A stretch of DNA of 40,000 nt from Diphasiastrum complanatum. Its lineage: Eukaryota > Streptophyta > Lycopodiopsida > Lycopodiales > Lycopodiaceae. Of this stretch, positions 1 through 10,959 are shown one piece after another; positions within the stretch are counted from its first letter, which is position 1; every line of letters starts with the position of its first letter. Under the pieces are notes generated by a model. It ran no database searches, was not told the DNA's origin, and worked only from the letters and a program-made list of their open reading frames with translations. The translations under genes were made by a program, and so were the position numbers. The stretch lies in NCBI GenBank assembly GCA_029204225.1, contig CM055102.1, positions 44,419,984 to 44,459,983 on the forward strand. Reading direction: 5' to 3'.

Positions 1-94
1 ATTGGACTCATCACATAAACGTGTGTGCACTGTGAAAAAAAAAGGCACTGTACTAACATATTTCCACCATCGTAGTAAGCCTTTAAGTTCGACA
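1..94 (-). repeat. Partial 3' LTR of minus-strand copia relic (inferred)
   Basis: On the minus strand the pol relic is followed by a purine-rich stretch (TTTAGGGAGAA) and then TGTCGAAC, which would be the first bases of a 3' LTR starting at position 94 and running off the window edge. No second LTR copy is visible for comparison, so this rests only on the position after the RNase H end and the polypurine-like tract. Confidence 0.3.
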
Positions 95-109
95 TTCTCC
101 CTAAAGGTT

Positions 110-2090
110 AAGTTTACTTTCAATGTTACGAGCAAAAAGTCTATTTCCAATCATTTTAAACCTGTCCTTACTTGAAGGTTTTGTAAGAATATTCGCTATC
201 TGATAAATAGTGCTAAAATGTACTACTTTAACCTCATTGTTAAGCACATGCTCATGTATAAAGTGATACTTAATCTCTATGTGTTTAGTCTAGCATGATA
301 AATCGCATTTTTCACAAGTAGTATACCACTTTGACTATCACATAAAATGACACTCCTAGAGTCTTGCTAAAGTCCAATTGCTACAAGCAACTGTCACAAC
401 CAAACATCCTCATGTACAACACTTCCTAAAGCTTTATTATTTAGTACTATTCTTCTTGCAAAATCTCTTGAGTAACTCAGCAACATACTTTGTTTAGGTA
501 TGTGCAATTCCTTGATTGCTTTACTCAAATTCCACACTTGAGTAGTAATGTATCATGTCTAGATCTGTCATATCAAATTTCCTATAAAGATTTGATTTGG
601 ACTTCCTTCACCAAATTATCATCACTACTAGCAATGATCAGATCATCCACGTAAAGCACTATCAAGAGTATAGAACCATCTTTCATAATAGTGTATAGAT
701 TGCAATCTGATGAAGTATGCACAAAATTATGGATTATGAAATGCTCATCAGTTCGTCCATATCAAGTCAGGAGCCTACTTGAAGCCATACAAAGCTTTAG
801 GTAATTTGCTTGCCCTCCTCTCCCTAGATCACAAAGCCATATGGTTGGGCCATATATATTTTTTAATCCAAAGTGCCATTAAGAAATACAAATTTAACAT
901 CCATCTGATGAACTTTCCAAAAAGACTTAGCTACTAAAGCAAACAAATTTCTCAAAGTAGTCTCCTCATAATCTATTGAGTAGTCTTCAACAACTAGTCT
1001 TGCCTTATAGTTGGCAATAGATTCATCTGCATGATATTTGATTCTATATACCCACCTAAGGAGATCCACAATTTTCTAGGTGCTATTCTTTTCGATGGAC
1101 TTCATCTCGTCTTCCATTACCTTTTGCCAAATTTTGCTCTCCGTCGCATCTTCAAATGTAGTAAATTCATAGGAGTTCTTAACTTTCATCATAAGAGCAT
1201 AGTTTACCTAGAATCTTTTTGGAGGTCTTTGCTCCCTCGTGGACCTTCTAATCTCATTTGTTTGGCTTGTGGATGGCACTTCTTCGGCACCCTCTTGTGC
1301 TAGCTTCACATACAAAAATGGTACTTTATGTCGAGGTGATATGCTCCTTGGTGAGTATGTATCCCAAGGAACATTCTTCTCCTTTCTCTTTTCACTTTAA
1401 GATAGCTTGGCTCCATCATGGAATTCATCACAATTTGGCTCTCCATCCATCTTAACCTCCTAATTAGACAAATCATCCTATTTTATAGCTTTGTCACCTA
1501 ACCCTTCAAGATTTGGTTAGAGATCTTGAGTTTCAAATCTCATCATTACAATAACCATGCAATTCGTAAAAAAAAAAACATTGCGTGATATGATAGTCTT
1601 TTGGATTTTAGATCGTAACACCTATAGTCGTTAACTCTATATTGTCATATCCAATAAAAATAGCTTTTAAGGAGTTAACATCTAGCTTTTTTCAGAAGGT
1701 GTATGAACAAAGACTTTTCATCCAAATACATTCAAACCAAGTACCTTGGGTTGGACGCCTATGAATGCCTCGTATGGTGTTATTTTTAGAATTGCAACTA
1801 TAGGACTTCAAGTTTGAAGAAAATTTGTAGTGTTGCAGGCCTCCTCCCAAAAGGAATCTAGCAATTTTGTAAATTTTAGCACGCACTCTCAGCAATGGTT
1901 TTGTTCTTTTTTTTTCTTTCTGCTACACAGTCGTATTGTGGTGTATCGGTTTTGAGTAAACCATCTCGTGATTCCATGTTCATCACAAAAAAATATTAAA
2001 TTCATCTGAAGCATTCTCATCACTGCTATTTGATCGTAGGATCTTCACTTCTCTTCCTGTTTGGGTCTTTACCTATCATGCCCACATATG
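110..2090 (-). pseudogene. Ty1/copia retrotransposon pol relic (integrase-RT-RNase H), decayed
   Basis: Read on the minus strand, the domains come in copia order. Integrase-like text starts near 2085 (TGREVKILRS, then FCDEHGI, a region corresponding to the usual NGVAERKNRT, and KAIFIGYDN near 1640). The reverse transcriptase start is at 1069-863 (WVYRIKYHADESI, YKARLV, IDYEETT). The catalytic YVDD is encoded at 653-642 (LYVDDLIIA). An RNase H tail lies near 290-130 (KHIEIKYHFIHEHV, then ADILTKP-like NILTKPSSKDRF). Many stops and frameshifts break it, so no functional protein is possible. It ends abruptly at about 2090, next to an unrelated plus-strand gypsy scrap. Confidence 0.85.
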
Positions 2091-2139
2091 GACTGGATCT
2101 CGAATTGATCATAAGGAGGTCCTCAATATGCCTATCTCA

Positions 2140-2290
2140 ATTGAAAGAATCAATTAAACTATAGAGGATATAGTGAGGACATATGTGTCTCATTGGGAAG
2201 ATTATATTTCTATGATAGAGTTTGTTTATAATGGTAGAAAACATTCTGCTACATGTTATTGTTTGTTTATGATTATCTATCGTAATAAGG
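2140..2290 (+). pseudogene. Orphan Ty3/gypsy integrase fragment
   Basis: The plus strand encodes TIEDIVRTYVSHWEDYI, MIEFVYNGRKHSATCY and similar words. These match the integrase C-terminal part of the full gypsy element in this window (TMEDMLRTYVSH, LIEFAYNSRKHSATGY near 26630-26740). Nucleotide similarity is also evident over about 150 bp, with a short deletion after YVSH. The rest of the element is absent. It is a related but older copy, with a stop just upstream (at about 2158) and no flanking LTR. Confidence 0.75.
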
Positions 2291-2439
2291 TGGTTCAATT
2301 GCATTCATTGTATATTAACTTTCTTAAGGGAATTGTTTTTCTACATCATGTTGTTCAACGTGGTTATTGGCCCAAGGACACGGGGAAGCTCAATAATGTG
2401 TCGAATCGGTGAGACCAATTAATTCTACTTGATGTTAGC

Positions 2440-3400
2440 AGTAGGACTATGTATGTAATCTCCTCGTAGTGATGTTAATTTTGTTTGAAGCATTAATATG
2501 CTTGGCAGCGTTGAAAATTGAAGTTTAGAAACATTTTCATCTAAGTTGATGCTTGTCATATGTGGTTTGATTCAAAAGTTTGCATTGCAAATCTTTTTTT
2601 CCCACACTCCAAAATATAATTGTCAAAGTATGAAAACAATCTACATATTTTTAACTATTAGGTTAAAGTGTGAAACATCATACCATTAGGCCTCTTATTC
2701 TTAGTTGATGTGCACTTTTCAAATTGAAAATCATTATGATTTCTTTTGACAAATTTGCGTGTGTCAATATTGATGTTCACAATATTTTCCTCTCCGCGTT
2801 GAAAATATTTTGTTGTTGAGATTTGATAATAGCATCTAACTAACAATGATGTTGATGATATTTTCTTGTTTCTCAAATATATTTGGAATGGGGTTTGACT
2901 TGTAAAGCGCTGATGCCTACCATATTCTAACTCACATTCTTAGATTAACTTAAAGTGGTTGCATTTTCAAAGAAAAAATGTAAGGAGTGTTGGAAAAAGC
3001 ACAATCATTGTGTTATAATTGGTATGCCTCTACCCATACCGTGCAGCGCATTGATTGGAAGTGGAGGTTATAGGAGCTAGAGGTTATATGACACATGGTT
3101 TGAGTGATAATCCCATAATCAAACCTTCAAACAAACATTGAATTAGTTATAAGGTTTATTGTAAAAGCTTGGTAGAAAACAAGGTGTGCCAAGTTTTAGG
3201 GTTTCAGAGCACCTCCATTCATGCCCCCACTTTAGGGTTTCTCATCAATTTAGCCGTTTCCAGTTTCTTGATAAAGGTGGTGATTAGGGCTGAAAACCCT
3301 AAGTTCAAGCTTCAAAAGAAAAAGCAAATACAGATTTGTAGGAGGAGTAGGTGGTGTTCCCGTGAATATTTATGGCGTAGTGCGTTTGAAGTTTGAACTT
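2440..3400. other. Non-coding stretch, nothing recognised
   Basis: AT-rich sequence with only short chance ORFs. No domain, tRNA, LTR end or clear repeat was recognised. Confidence 0.5.
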
Positions 3401-3441
3401 TGCTTCGTAGACTTGAGCCAGCCTCGGAGAAATTCATCTGC

Positions 3442-3593
3442 CACGTGGAACGATATGATTGACTAAAGGTCAAAGCAATAAATGAAAGTCGTTGGCACGA
3501 CCACCGTCCACTACAGACTGACCTAGTTTGCAACGATATGCCACGTGGCAGTCAACGGCGTCCACCCACGGAAATAATAAATGGCTTTATAAG
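3442..3593 (+). promoter_or_regulatory. Promoter-like module: two G-boxes and a TATA box
   Basis: Two CACGTG cores (3442-3447 and 3542-3547), each within GCCACGTGG-type contexts exactly 100 bp apart, are followed 39 bp later by TTTATAAG (3586-3593). In plants, paired ACGT elements near a TATA box are typical of light- or ABA-responsive promoters. No convincing ORF follows downstream, so this may be a promoter relic, the promoter of a non-coding transcript, or chance. A 15-base G run lies at 3663-3677. Confidence 0.3.
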
Positions 3594-3662
3594 CGCGTGT
3601 AGTAGGCAGTCAAGGCCGTTTCCAAGTATTGGACCCGGGTTCCCCACCCACCCCACCTCTCC

Positions 3663-3677
3663 GGGGGGGGGGGGGGG
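3663..3677 (+). repeat. Poly-G run (15 G)
   Basis: An uninterrupted run of 15 G bases flanked by CC and CCC, downstream of the G-box/TATA module. Runs like this are length-unstable and can be affected by assembly error. Confidence 0.8.
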
Positions 3678-4139
3678 CCCTAGCACTCTTTTTGTTTTTT
3701 TGGAGGATACTTTTTGACATTAGGCTCCTATGCTCTCAAAAGAATGGACAATATCCAACAGCCAACCAATGATAAAAAAAAAATACACATTTTTTGATTG
3801 GTTTTAATCATTGTTGAGTTTTTTTTAATCTTTAAAATATTCACTAGTTTTAATTATAAATTTCAAAGTTATATGTGTTATTCTATTGTTCTGTCGAGTT
3901 TTGTAAATCATTGTAGTTCTTTTTATATGCTTGGCGTAGAAAAACTGACGAGCACTTTTGTTTGAGTTAAAAGGTCTATGAAAGTTGAAGGAGGCCTAAT
4001 AGACCTTTTTTTTCGATAGCATTAAGAGACTATTTTAGATGACTGGTAATCTTCATATATAACATTTACATTAAGGCCAAGCCATTTCCTTGAAATTTTG
4101 GAGCAAAGTACCTTGGATGTTGGTATGGGCGCCTTACCC

Positions 4140-4600
4140 CCAACCCCATCACCGTACCGCCTGGGCGTCAGAGAGCCGGGCGATCGGCGTCCTCTTGTTG
4201 GCTCCCGGGTGCCTAGGAAATTTTTTTGTGGGCATCATCCCTGACTCCCGAGCACCCGGTTACCAACCTGCCCAAGTGCCCCGCGTAGAGGTGCCCACAT
4301 GTCCCAAGCGTTGGCACCCGCTTTTTCCCAGGCACAACTCTCGGTCGTTGGCACCACTCTCGGCGCCCACTTGTGTCCCGGGCAAAGGCATCGGCACCCA
4401 CCTCTCCCGGGCACCCACATGCAAGGCAATCAAGAGTTTCCACTTGTATGCCCCACTGGGGAACTCTCCCTTTTGCTTACGGGATTTTCCATAGGATGAC
4501 CCATGGTGCTTCAGGAGTGTGTCGCAGGGAGCCGGTGCTCGGGAGCTAGGAGCCGGTTCCAAGTGTTGGTGGCTAGAACAGCCAGGAATCGGCAGGTATG
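4140..4600. repeat. GC-rich island with irregular short repeats
   Basis: Strikingly GC-rich compared with AT-rich flanks. Built from degenerate words such as CCCGGGCA, TTGGCACC (4311, 4348), TCGGCACCC (4391) and GGAGCCGGT. Open frames run on both strands here, but the peptides are low-complexity Pro/Gly/Ala/Ser/Arg and match no domain, so the openness is best explained by base composition rather than coding. Confidence 0.55.
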
Positions 4601-4699
4601 TACCCCTTGTGCGCAATTTAGCATGAGGCGTCGAAACCCTAGTGCAATAAAGATCTTAATATCTACCCCAGTGCAATAAAGATCTTGATATCTTAATGA

Positions 4700-5590
4700 C
4701 ATGATATGTTTTAAGCCCTCCCTCCACCTTTATATTTTGTCACATCATTATGATTAACGGTTGTACAAAGATTAAGTAAGGTTCATATTTTGCCAATTTT
4801 GATATAATTAACTAAAAAAATATCAAGTGACAATTGTGACATATGGCAAGAATCCAAGTGATATTGTTCAAAATATATCTTGCCATTAAGGCTTATGGTG
4901 ACCTAAGATCATGCTCTCAAAAAAAGATGAAGTTTTTGTTGAAATTGGCATTTCATGTATGTTATAAATTTTGTAAGATTTTAACTAACCAAAAATGCAA
5001 AGAAAGCAATAATTTTAGTTGATTCAAGATTTATAAGTTTTATTTATAAGAACGTCTTATTACTTTGATTGGAGCGTTTTTAGTGTTGTGATTTTTATAT
5101 TCATTTATGTTCAAATTTTTTTATGAGCACTATAAGCTAAGGAGTAGTGCTCTCAAGAAATTGATGAAGTTTTATAGCCAAATGTTATAATGTGCATTTC
5201 ATTGACTACTTGTGAGTTTGAGCACAAAAATGTGTTTTATGTTTTGAATCTTTTCAGAGATGAAGATTTACATTTTCATGTAAGTTTTAACTATTGACTT
5301 TTTAACTTTGAACATACACATGCACCAGAAAACTTGTTCCCTGATATTTTTGGTGACTTAAAAACATTCCAGGTAAAAAGCCAGTATTTTTCTTGGTTAT
5401 AGATTTTATATATCTTATTTTTCTCAAAATTTATAGATTCTATTCTAATCTTTACCCATTCCATCAAATAAAATATTGTAGATTTTTGATGAGATTCACC
5501 TAAAAATCTTTTTTGGGCAATGGGGCAGATTGACTTGTTCCAGTGCTTCATGAATCATGAGCATTTGGGCAGGCAAATCTGCATCTTCAT
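4700..5590. other. AT-rich intergenic, nothing recognised
   Basis: Low-GC spacer upstream of the GPDH promoter region. No domains or repeats were identified. Confidence 0.5.
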
Positions 5591-5607
5591 TTCCAGCACA
5601 TGTGCCA

Positions 5608-5653
5608 GGCCCATTCCAGAGGGAGGGAATGAGAGCCCACATGAATATATAAA
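5608..5653 (+). promoter_or_regulatory. Putative core promoter of the GPDH gene
   Basis: TATATAAA at 5646-5653 is preceded by GGCCCA (5608-5613) and AGCCCA (5634-5639). These are reverse complements of TGGGCC/TGGGCT, the plant 'site II' type element found in growth-regulated and housekeeping promoters. A start about 30 bp downstream would give a 5' leader of roughly 410 bp before the ATG at 6094. The leader could itself hold an intron. Assignment is by position and motif only. Confidence 0.4.
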
Positions 5654-6093
5654 TGCAGAGCATATTGGGTTTGTGTACATTATGCCTTTGGTGTGAAAAT
5701 TGAGGTGTTTGTGGAGAGATACAAGAAGGAAGCTGAAGAATTTACAGGAAGAGGAATGAAAAGCAGTATCTGAAAAGAAAACCCATGTCAGTGTTGTGAA
5801 TAAGGAGCATTGGATGCTTGCTTGCTTGCATGCATGCAGCTGAGCTGAAGGGTTGGTGAAAGATCATACATGCTGCAAAAGGGTTGTCAGGAAAAAGGTT
5901 TTGCAGCTCTTGAATGAGTGAAGGAATTATTACCTGAGCTAAGATTGTAGAGACTTTCCTGTTGGTAGGATTGGAAGGGGATAGATACCATTGCTATCAG
6001 GGAAGCAGAAAGTAAAGGTTTTGCAATTCTTGTAGCAAAAGCAGCAGTTAAGCATCTGAAGCTTGAAGTCTGTATCATCCCTGTACTCGCAGG

Positions 6094-9000
6094 ATGACAA
6101 TAGGACCTCTAGATAACCAGGAAATAGCATTTGCAGACAAGAAAATGATGCTTTTACCACAAGATCCTGTGTCAGAACTCAGGAGATTGATGGGAAAGAC
6201 AGCAGGTGATCCATTGAGGGTTGTGGGTGTGGGTGCTGGAGCATGGGGAAGCGTTTTCGTGGCCATGCTGCAGGATGCATACGAGAATGTCCCCGATTTA
6301 GTTCAGTTGCGCATCTGGCGCAGAGCAGGCAAGGCTCTGGATCATCAATCTGCGAAGCATCTGTTTGATGTGATCAACACAAGAGAGGATGTGCTGCGAA
6401 GACTCATCCGCAACTGTGCCTATCTCAAGTATGTGGAGGCACGGTTGGGAGATAGAGCGCTCTATGCTGATGAGATCCTGCGAGATGGGTTCTGCATCAA
6501 CATGCTTGACACTCCTCTCTGTCCTCTCAAGGTTGTCACCAACCTGCAGGAGGCTGTGTGGGATGCAGATATTGTGATCAATGGCCTTCCTTCTACTGAA
6601 ACAAGCTCGGTTTTCACAGAAATGGGAAAGTATTGGCGCGAGCGTCGCACTATGCCGCTTGTGATCTCCCTGTCAAAGGGTGTGGAGGCTGTCCTTTTGC
6701 CAGTTCCTCATGTCATCACTCCTACGCAGATGATCCAACAAGCTGGTATGTCTCAAGCGATTTCCTGCTTTTGTATCTAATTTTGGGACTCATATAAGAT
6801 TCTGCACGTAGATGATCTGACAGTCTCGTATGTCCCAAGCAGATTACTGTGTTGCATATAGAATTTTGTCAATAGGTTCCTGTTGAAGTTTATCAGATGA
6901 TATGGTTGGTGTTTCAGCAAATCTGCCGGCAGAGAGTATCCTCTATCTTGGTGGCCCCAACATTGCTGCAGAAGTTTACAACAAGGAATATGCAAATGCT
7001 CGCATTTGTGGATCTGAGAAATGGCGAAAGCCGCTGGCGCAGTTCCTTCGGCAGCCACACTTTGTTGTTTGGGACAACAGTGATCTTGTGACACATGAAG
7101 TGATGGGCGGCCTAAAGAATGTCTATGCCATTGGAGCTGGTGAGCATTAGGGCTAGGAACAGAGGGAACGCTTTTAGTTGGCACTTGGCAGACCTTTGTA
7201 ATTCTGAAAATATTCTCTCTAGATATCTAGTTAGATTCCTATGTTCTTATCGATTTTGTAGTCTTTGGATTGGATGAAACAGAATTCAGAATTTGTTTTT
7301 TCAATGTGCTTTGTCTCAGCACTACAGTTGCTTTGTGATCTATTGTCTTGCATGTATTAAGATTTTTCTTTTCTGAATATGTGAAGGAATGGTAGCAGCT
7401 CTTACCAATGAGAGTGCAACCAGCAAATCTGTGTACTTTGCCCACTGCACTTCGGAGATGATTTACATCACGCATTTGCTGGCCGAGGAGCCAGAGAAGT
7501 TGGCAGGTCCATTGCTAGCTGATACATATGTAACACTGTTGAAGGGGAGAAATGCCTGGTATGGGCAAAAGCTGGCAAAAGGAGAGCTTAGACCAGATAT
7601 GGGAGACAACATCAAAGGGAAGGGAATGATTCAGGTTGATATCTACCAGAAAAGTGATTAGCATTTAGATTTTGTTTTCAATTATTGTTGCTCAAGCCCA
7701 ATACCACCCAGTGATTATGCTTCTTGGTTTCCAAGGGGAGGCTCGAACCTGGGACCAAAGAAACTTTGGATGCCAAGCTAACCAGTTGAGCCAACCCCGT
7801 TCACCCAGTGATTATGAAACTTTTAGATTTACAAAGTGTTCTTGCACTGGTTAAAGCTCAGGGTTAACATCTACTTTGCTGAATGTGCTGAGGGCTAGTA
7901 CATTAAACTGATCTTGTGCTTTCAAAATGTAGGGCGTTTCAGCAGTGGAAGCATTCTATGAATTGCTACGCCAGCCAAGCTTAAGTGTTTTGCATCCAGA
8001 AGGGAACAAACGTGTAGCTCCAGTGGAACTTTGCCCAATTTTGATCACACTTCATCGGATCCTCATCAAGCGGTAGGTTCATTCCCATATTGTGGTTGAT
8101 GCAAAATAATATATAGACAGGCGGGAAGGACATCAAATGTACTGCATTTATTGGAATGAACTGTCTCATATATATCAGGATTTAGAAAATTTGAATGGGG
8201 TCTTCTGGTCATTCAAGTGAGCCAGTGTTTGTTTGTTTACTTATGTGCCTTCAAACTTGAATGAGAAACACTCTCTATTTGGCCATTTATTGTTTTATTT
8301 TCTGTGTTGCAACTGTAATAAATGAACACTTTTGAGCTCAGAATATACGGACAGCTCCAAATCAAAACTCTGGTGAAGAGGTTCTTAGCGTGGAATTTGA
8401 TTATCCAAGCAGCCTGCACAAGCTCAGTGCACATGGATTATGCCATTGACTGATTTGCTCTCCGAAGACGATAGTCTTTTCAACTTCCTAGCTGAGCAGC
8501 ATTTTTGCACAATAGTTTACTTCTGATGCTAATCAAAAGAACGTCTGATACTAATTCCACTCGTTTGAAACGATTGTTACCTCGTTTTTCTGACATTTTA
8601 TTCTTTTAGTCATGTTTTCCGGATGGTTGGATAGAGAACATATTTTAAATATGCTCATTCTCGTAGATTAATTAAATTATCCCAGAGAATCCTTTACTTT
8701 GCAAATAATGTATCAATGACTTCGTCCCTTGAGGCTAGTAGCTTTATTTTTGTATCACTTTTTGGATAAAAGATGTCCTCACTTTTTCTATTGAATTCCT
8801 GAAAAAAGTTGGAACTGCTCTTCAATTGCCTTAGCATCAACAATGACAGCTGCCCTTGTCAGTTTATGTTCTATCTCAATTTGATCTTCCACTCTTTGTA
8901 CACCACACCATGCATGAGTTCTCTTATACTCTCCACCTCTATCTATGACTTAGGCTGCTGGAAGTTGGAAGTGCATAGTGTAGATGACCAAATTTGCCTA

Positions 9001-9397
9001 ATTTGGAGAATTTCAGTAATTGAACTCCACCTTATTTGTAAAATATGCATGACATCCCTTCACATTGTGTTCTACAGCATGAGTTTGGTGCTAGCACAGT
9101 TTATTATTCATCTCTTGTTCCTATTGATATTGTTATATAGAGAATAGAATCTATTAAGTTGTTTCTGAAGAGTAAATTCACAAACAGATATTCTAGTTTT
9201 AATGCCGTGAAAGGTTCTGACACTCTGTGCAATGCAGGGAATGTCCTCCAGCTGCTATTCTGGATGCTTTGAGGGATGAAACAATGTATGATCCTCGAAG
9301 GCGAATTGAAGTTGCACAGAATAAAGCCTGTTGTATTCCTCAACTTCTACAAACTCGAGACCCTTATCATGTTCAACTGCAAAGGCTTAATGAATGA
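6094..9397 (+). CDS. GPDHC1: Cytosolic NAD-dependent glycerol-3-phosphate dehydrogenase (plant GPDHC1-like), five exons
   Basis: Exons 6094-6745, 6918-7139, 7387-7634, 7933-8072 and 9238-9397 join in frame (intron phases 1, 1, 0, 2; all GT-AG) to 473 aa, close to my recollection of the roughly 460-aa Arabidopsis cytosolic GPDHC1. The enzyme interconverts dihydroxyacetone phosphate and glycerol-3-phosphate using NAD(H), feeding glycerolipid synthesis and redox shuttling. Visible motifs: Rossmann loop [10 protein letters not shown] (about 45-54), [17 protein letters not shown] with Lys195, GGPNIAAEV (229-237), [12 protein letters not shown] with the catalytic-type Lys284, [10 protein letters not shown], and GKGMIQ joining [12 protein letters not shown] across intron 3. 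An in-frame TGA about 30 bp upstream supports the ATG at 6094. No N-terminal targeting sequence is apparent. The gene looks intact. Confidence 0.95.
7705..7816 (-). mobile_element. tRNA-like SINE/retroposon in GPDH intron 3, with 15-bp TSD
   Basis: A perfect 15-bp direct repeat CACCCAGTGATTATG (7705-7719 and 7802-7816) brackets an 82-bp insert (7720-7801). On the minus strand the insert starts GGGGTTGG and carries a pol III box A-like TGGCTCAACTGG and box B-like GGTTCGAGCC. Between them lies a hairpin CCAAAG-TTT-CTTTGG where an anticodon arm would be. It ends with the small palindrome CTTGGAAACCAAG. The promoter boxes and target duplication are hallmarks of tRNA-derived SINEs. It is unusually short and lacks a poly(A) tail. 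No other copy was found in the window. Confidence 0.8.
8073..9237 (+). other. GPDH intron 4 (1,165 bp)
   Basis: GTAGGT donor and TGCAG acceptor. AT-rich with no recognised mobile element or ORF of interest. Confidence 0.85.
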
Positions 9398-10740
9398 TGA
9401 CCCTTTACCACCGCCTTGAAACAGCTTCAGGGGCTCAAAAACATTTCAGTTGGGTTAACATATACCAGTTCACAAGATACCAAACATCCCTTGAAGGGAG
9501 TTGCCAAATTTAACTGGAGATGTAATTTTAGTTCTCAGTGTAAGATTGATTCTTTGATAGCAAATATAAGGCACATGGGTGCAAGTTCCACTTGCTCAAA
9601 GCCATAAATTTTCGCGCTCATTCATTCCATCAATTACACTTCACTCTGCTCATTATTTCCATGAGCCGGTTTCTATTAGTGCTGTTAAACAAACTTTTTT
9701 ATAAAAAAATTGCAGTTTATTTGTGTTCCTTTTATCTTTGTTGATTGTCATCATTGGTTTGCCGTTGGCAAGTTTGGTTGAAGGATGGAATAACCAACTA
9801 GTGCAATGATTCTCCATTTTTGGTCTCCCAGGTAGATTATGGAATTAACTATTTTAACAGATTGCTCAATCACCTCAAATCGGTGTCGGTGACATTAGAC
9901 CCATTTCGGTGGGCCAACCTTGTCAGAAACTAAGTTTTATGGTTATAGTTAGAATCAGATCGAAATTGAGGGAGCATAATTTGAACTACCACATTGGTGA
10001 CACTGGTCCAAGGATATAAGAGTATGATACTATCTTGGAGAGATGGAAGTAGCACCCACTCTCACCATCATATGGTTGTTGCACCATGGAACATAGATGC
10101 ACTGCGTTCTGGAATGCTGCGTTCCGGGATCTGGGAGCGTTTCGGATTGGAACGTTGCAATTTTGTGTTTTTTTTAAACAGTGTTGGGGTGGGAAAAACA
10201 ACATTTAAGGATGTACAAAATATTCCGAAAATGCACTTTTATGTCAAAATGTTATTGATATTTTCAAGTTCACATTTCTTTTGGATGATTGTTTTAACTT
10301 GTTTTTTTGAAGGCTTTTTTTACTGGTTTTGCATAGATTTATAAGATCTGTTTTAAGAGCCCTTGGAGGGTGCTACTTGATGGGTTGAATATGACTAGAA
10401 CAACTTAAATGTCATCAAAGGTTTAAGCTCTGTTTGATTGATCTGAAATTTTTTTCTCTTCAGACTTGAACAAGGATGGATATAAAGCTGAACTGATACT
10501 ATACATCTTACTTGACATTTAATCTAACCACTTCAGATTTGCTGAAACCGGAGCGTTATTTCAAGTACACTACCATGCAACTACAAGTCATCCATTCTTT
10601 GAGACTAGTATGTCCCACCGCTTAGCAAGGAATGATTTACATCCTCTCATCCATTTTGCTTCAGCGTCGAATAAAGCTCTTATTTCAAGCCTCATCCAAT
10701 CTCGTCCAACAGACCCCCATCTCTTACTAGCATGATACCG
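9398..10740. other. GPDH 3' flank and intergenic, nothing else recognised
   Basis: Presumed 3' UTR followed by AT-rich spacer. A 116-codon open stretch at 9994-10344 has no domain-like content. No tRNA, LTR or inverted repeat was recognised. Confidence 0.5.
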
Positions 10741-10760
10741 ATGACGGGCGAGCAAATCTT

Positions 10761-10799
10761 GGGCAGCCACGTGTTTTCAAGTATTCTGTGTGGCTGCCC
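10761..10799 (+). repeat. Perfect 10-bp inverted repeat containing a G-box
   Basis: GGGCAGCCAC (10761-10770) and GTGGCTGCCC (10790-10799) are exact reverse complements with a 19-bp loop. The left arm overlaps a CACGTG G-box (10768-10773). Confidence 0.7.
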
Positions 10800-10945
10800 G
10801 ACATTTTTCACCCAACCCGGGAACCGGGACCCGATTTTATGCGGTCTCGAGAATTTTTTGCGGGCTAGTCATCAGTTGATTGCCACGTGGCATTTTATTT
10901 GTTATCCCATAATCAACTCCAATATTATCCGCATGAGCTATATAT
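10768..10945 (+). promoter_or_regulatory. Promoter-like module: two G-boxes and TATATAT
   Basis: CACGTG at 10768-10773 and 10884-10889 (second in GCCACGTGGC) is followed by TATATAT at 10939-10945, then by a GC-rich island. The layout resembles the module at 3442-3593. No ORF with recognisable content follows, so function is unproven. Confidence 0.3.
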
Positions 10946-10959
10946 GTGAAACTCAGCAC

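Noticed and set aside
4090-4494. 134-codon open frame in the first GC-rich island
   Set aside because: Overlapping long open frames exist on both strands and the peptide is low-complexity Pro/Ala/Ser/Gly with no domain. GC-rich sequence has few stops by chance.
6777-7184. 135-codon minus-strand frame over GPDH exon 2
   Set aside because: It is antisense to a clear conserved exon.
7730-7801. Functional tRNA gene on the minus strand
   Set aside because: Box A and B words are present, but the acceptor stem does not pair fully and the piece is bracketed by a target duplication, so a retroposon fits better.
9994-10344. 116-codon open frame downstream of GPDH
   Set aside because: Hydrophobic, Phe-rich tail of AT-rich DNA with no domain and overlapping an open frame on the other strand.
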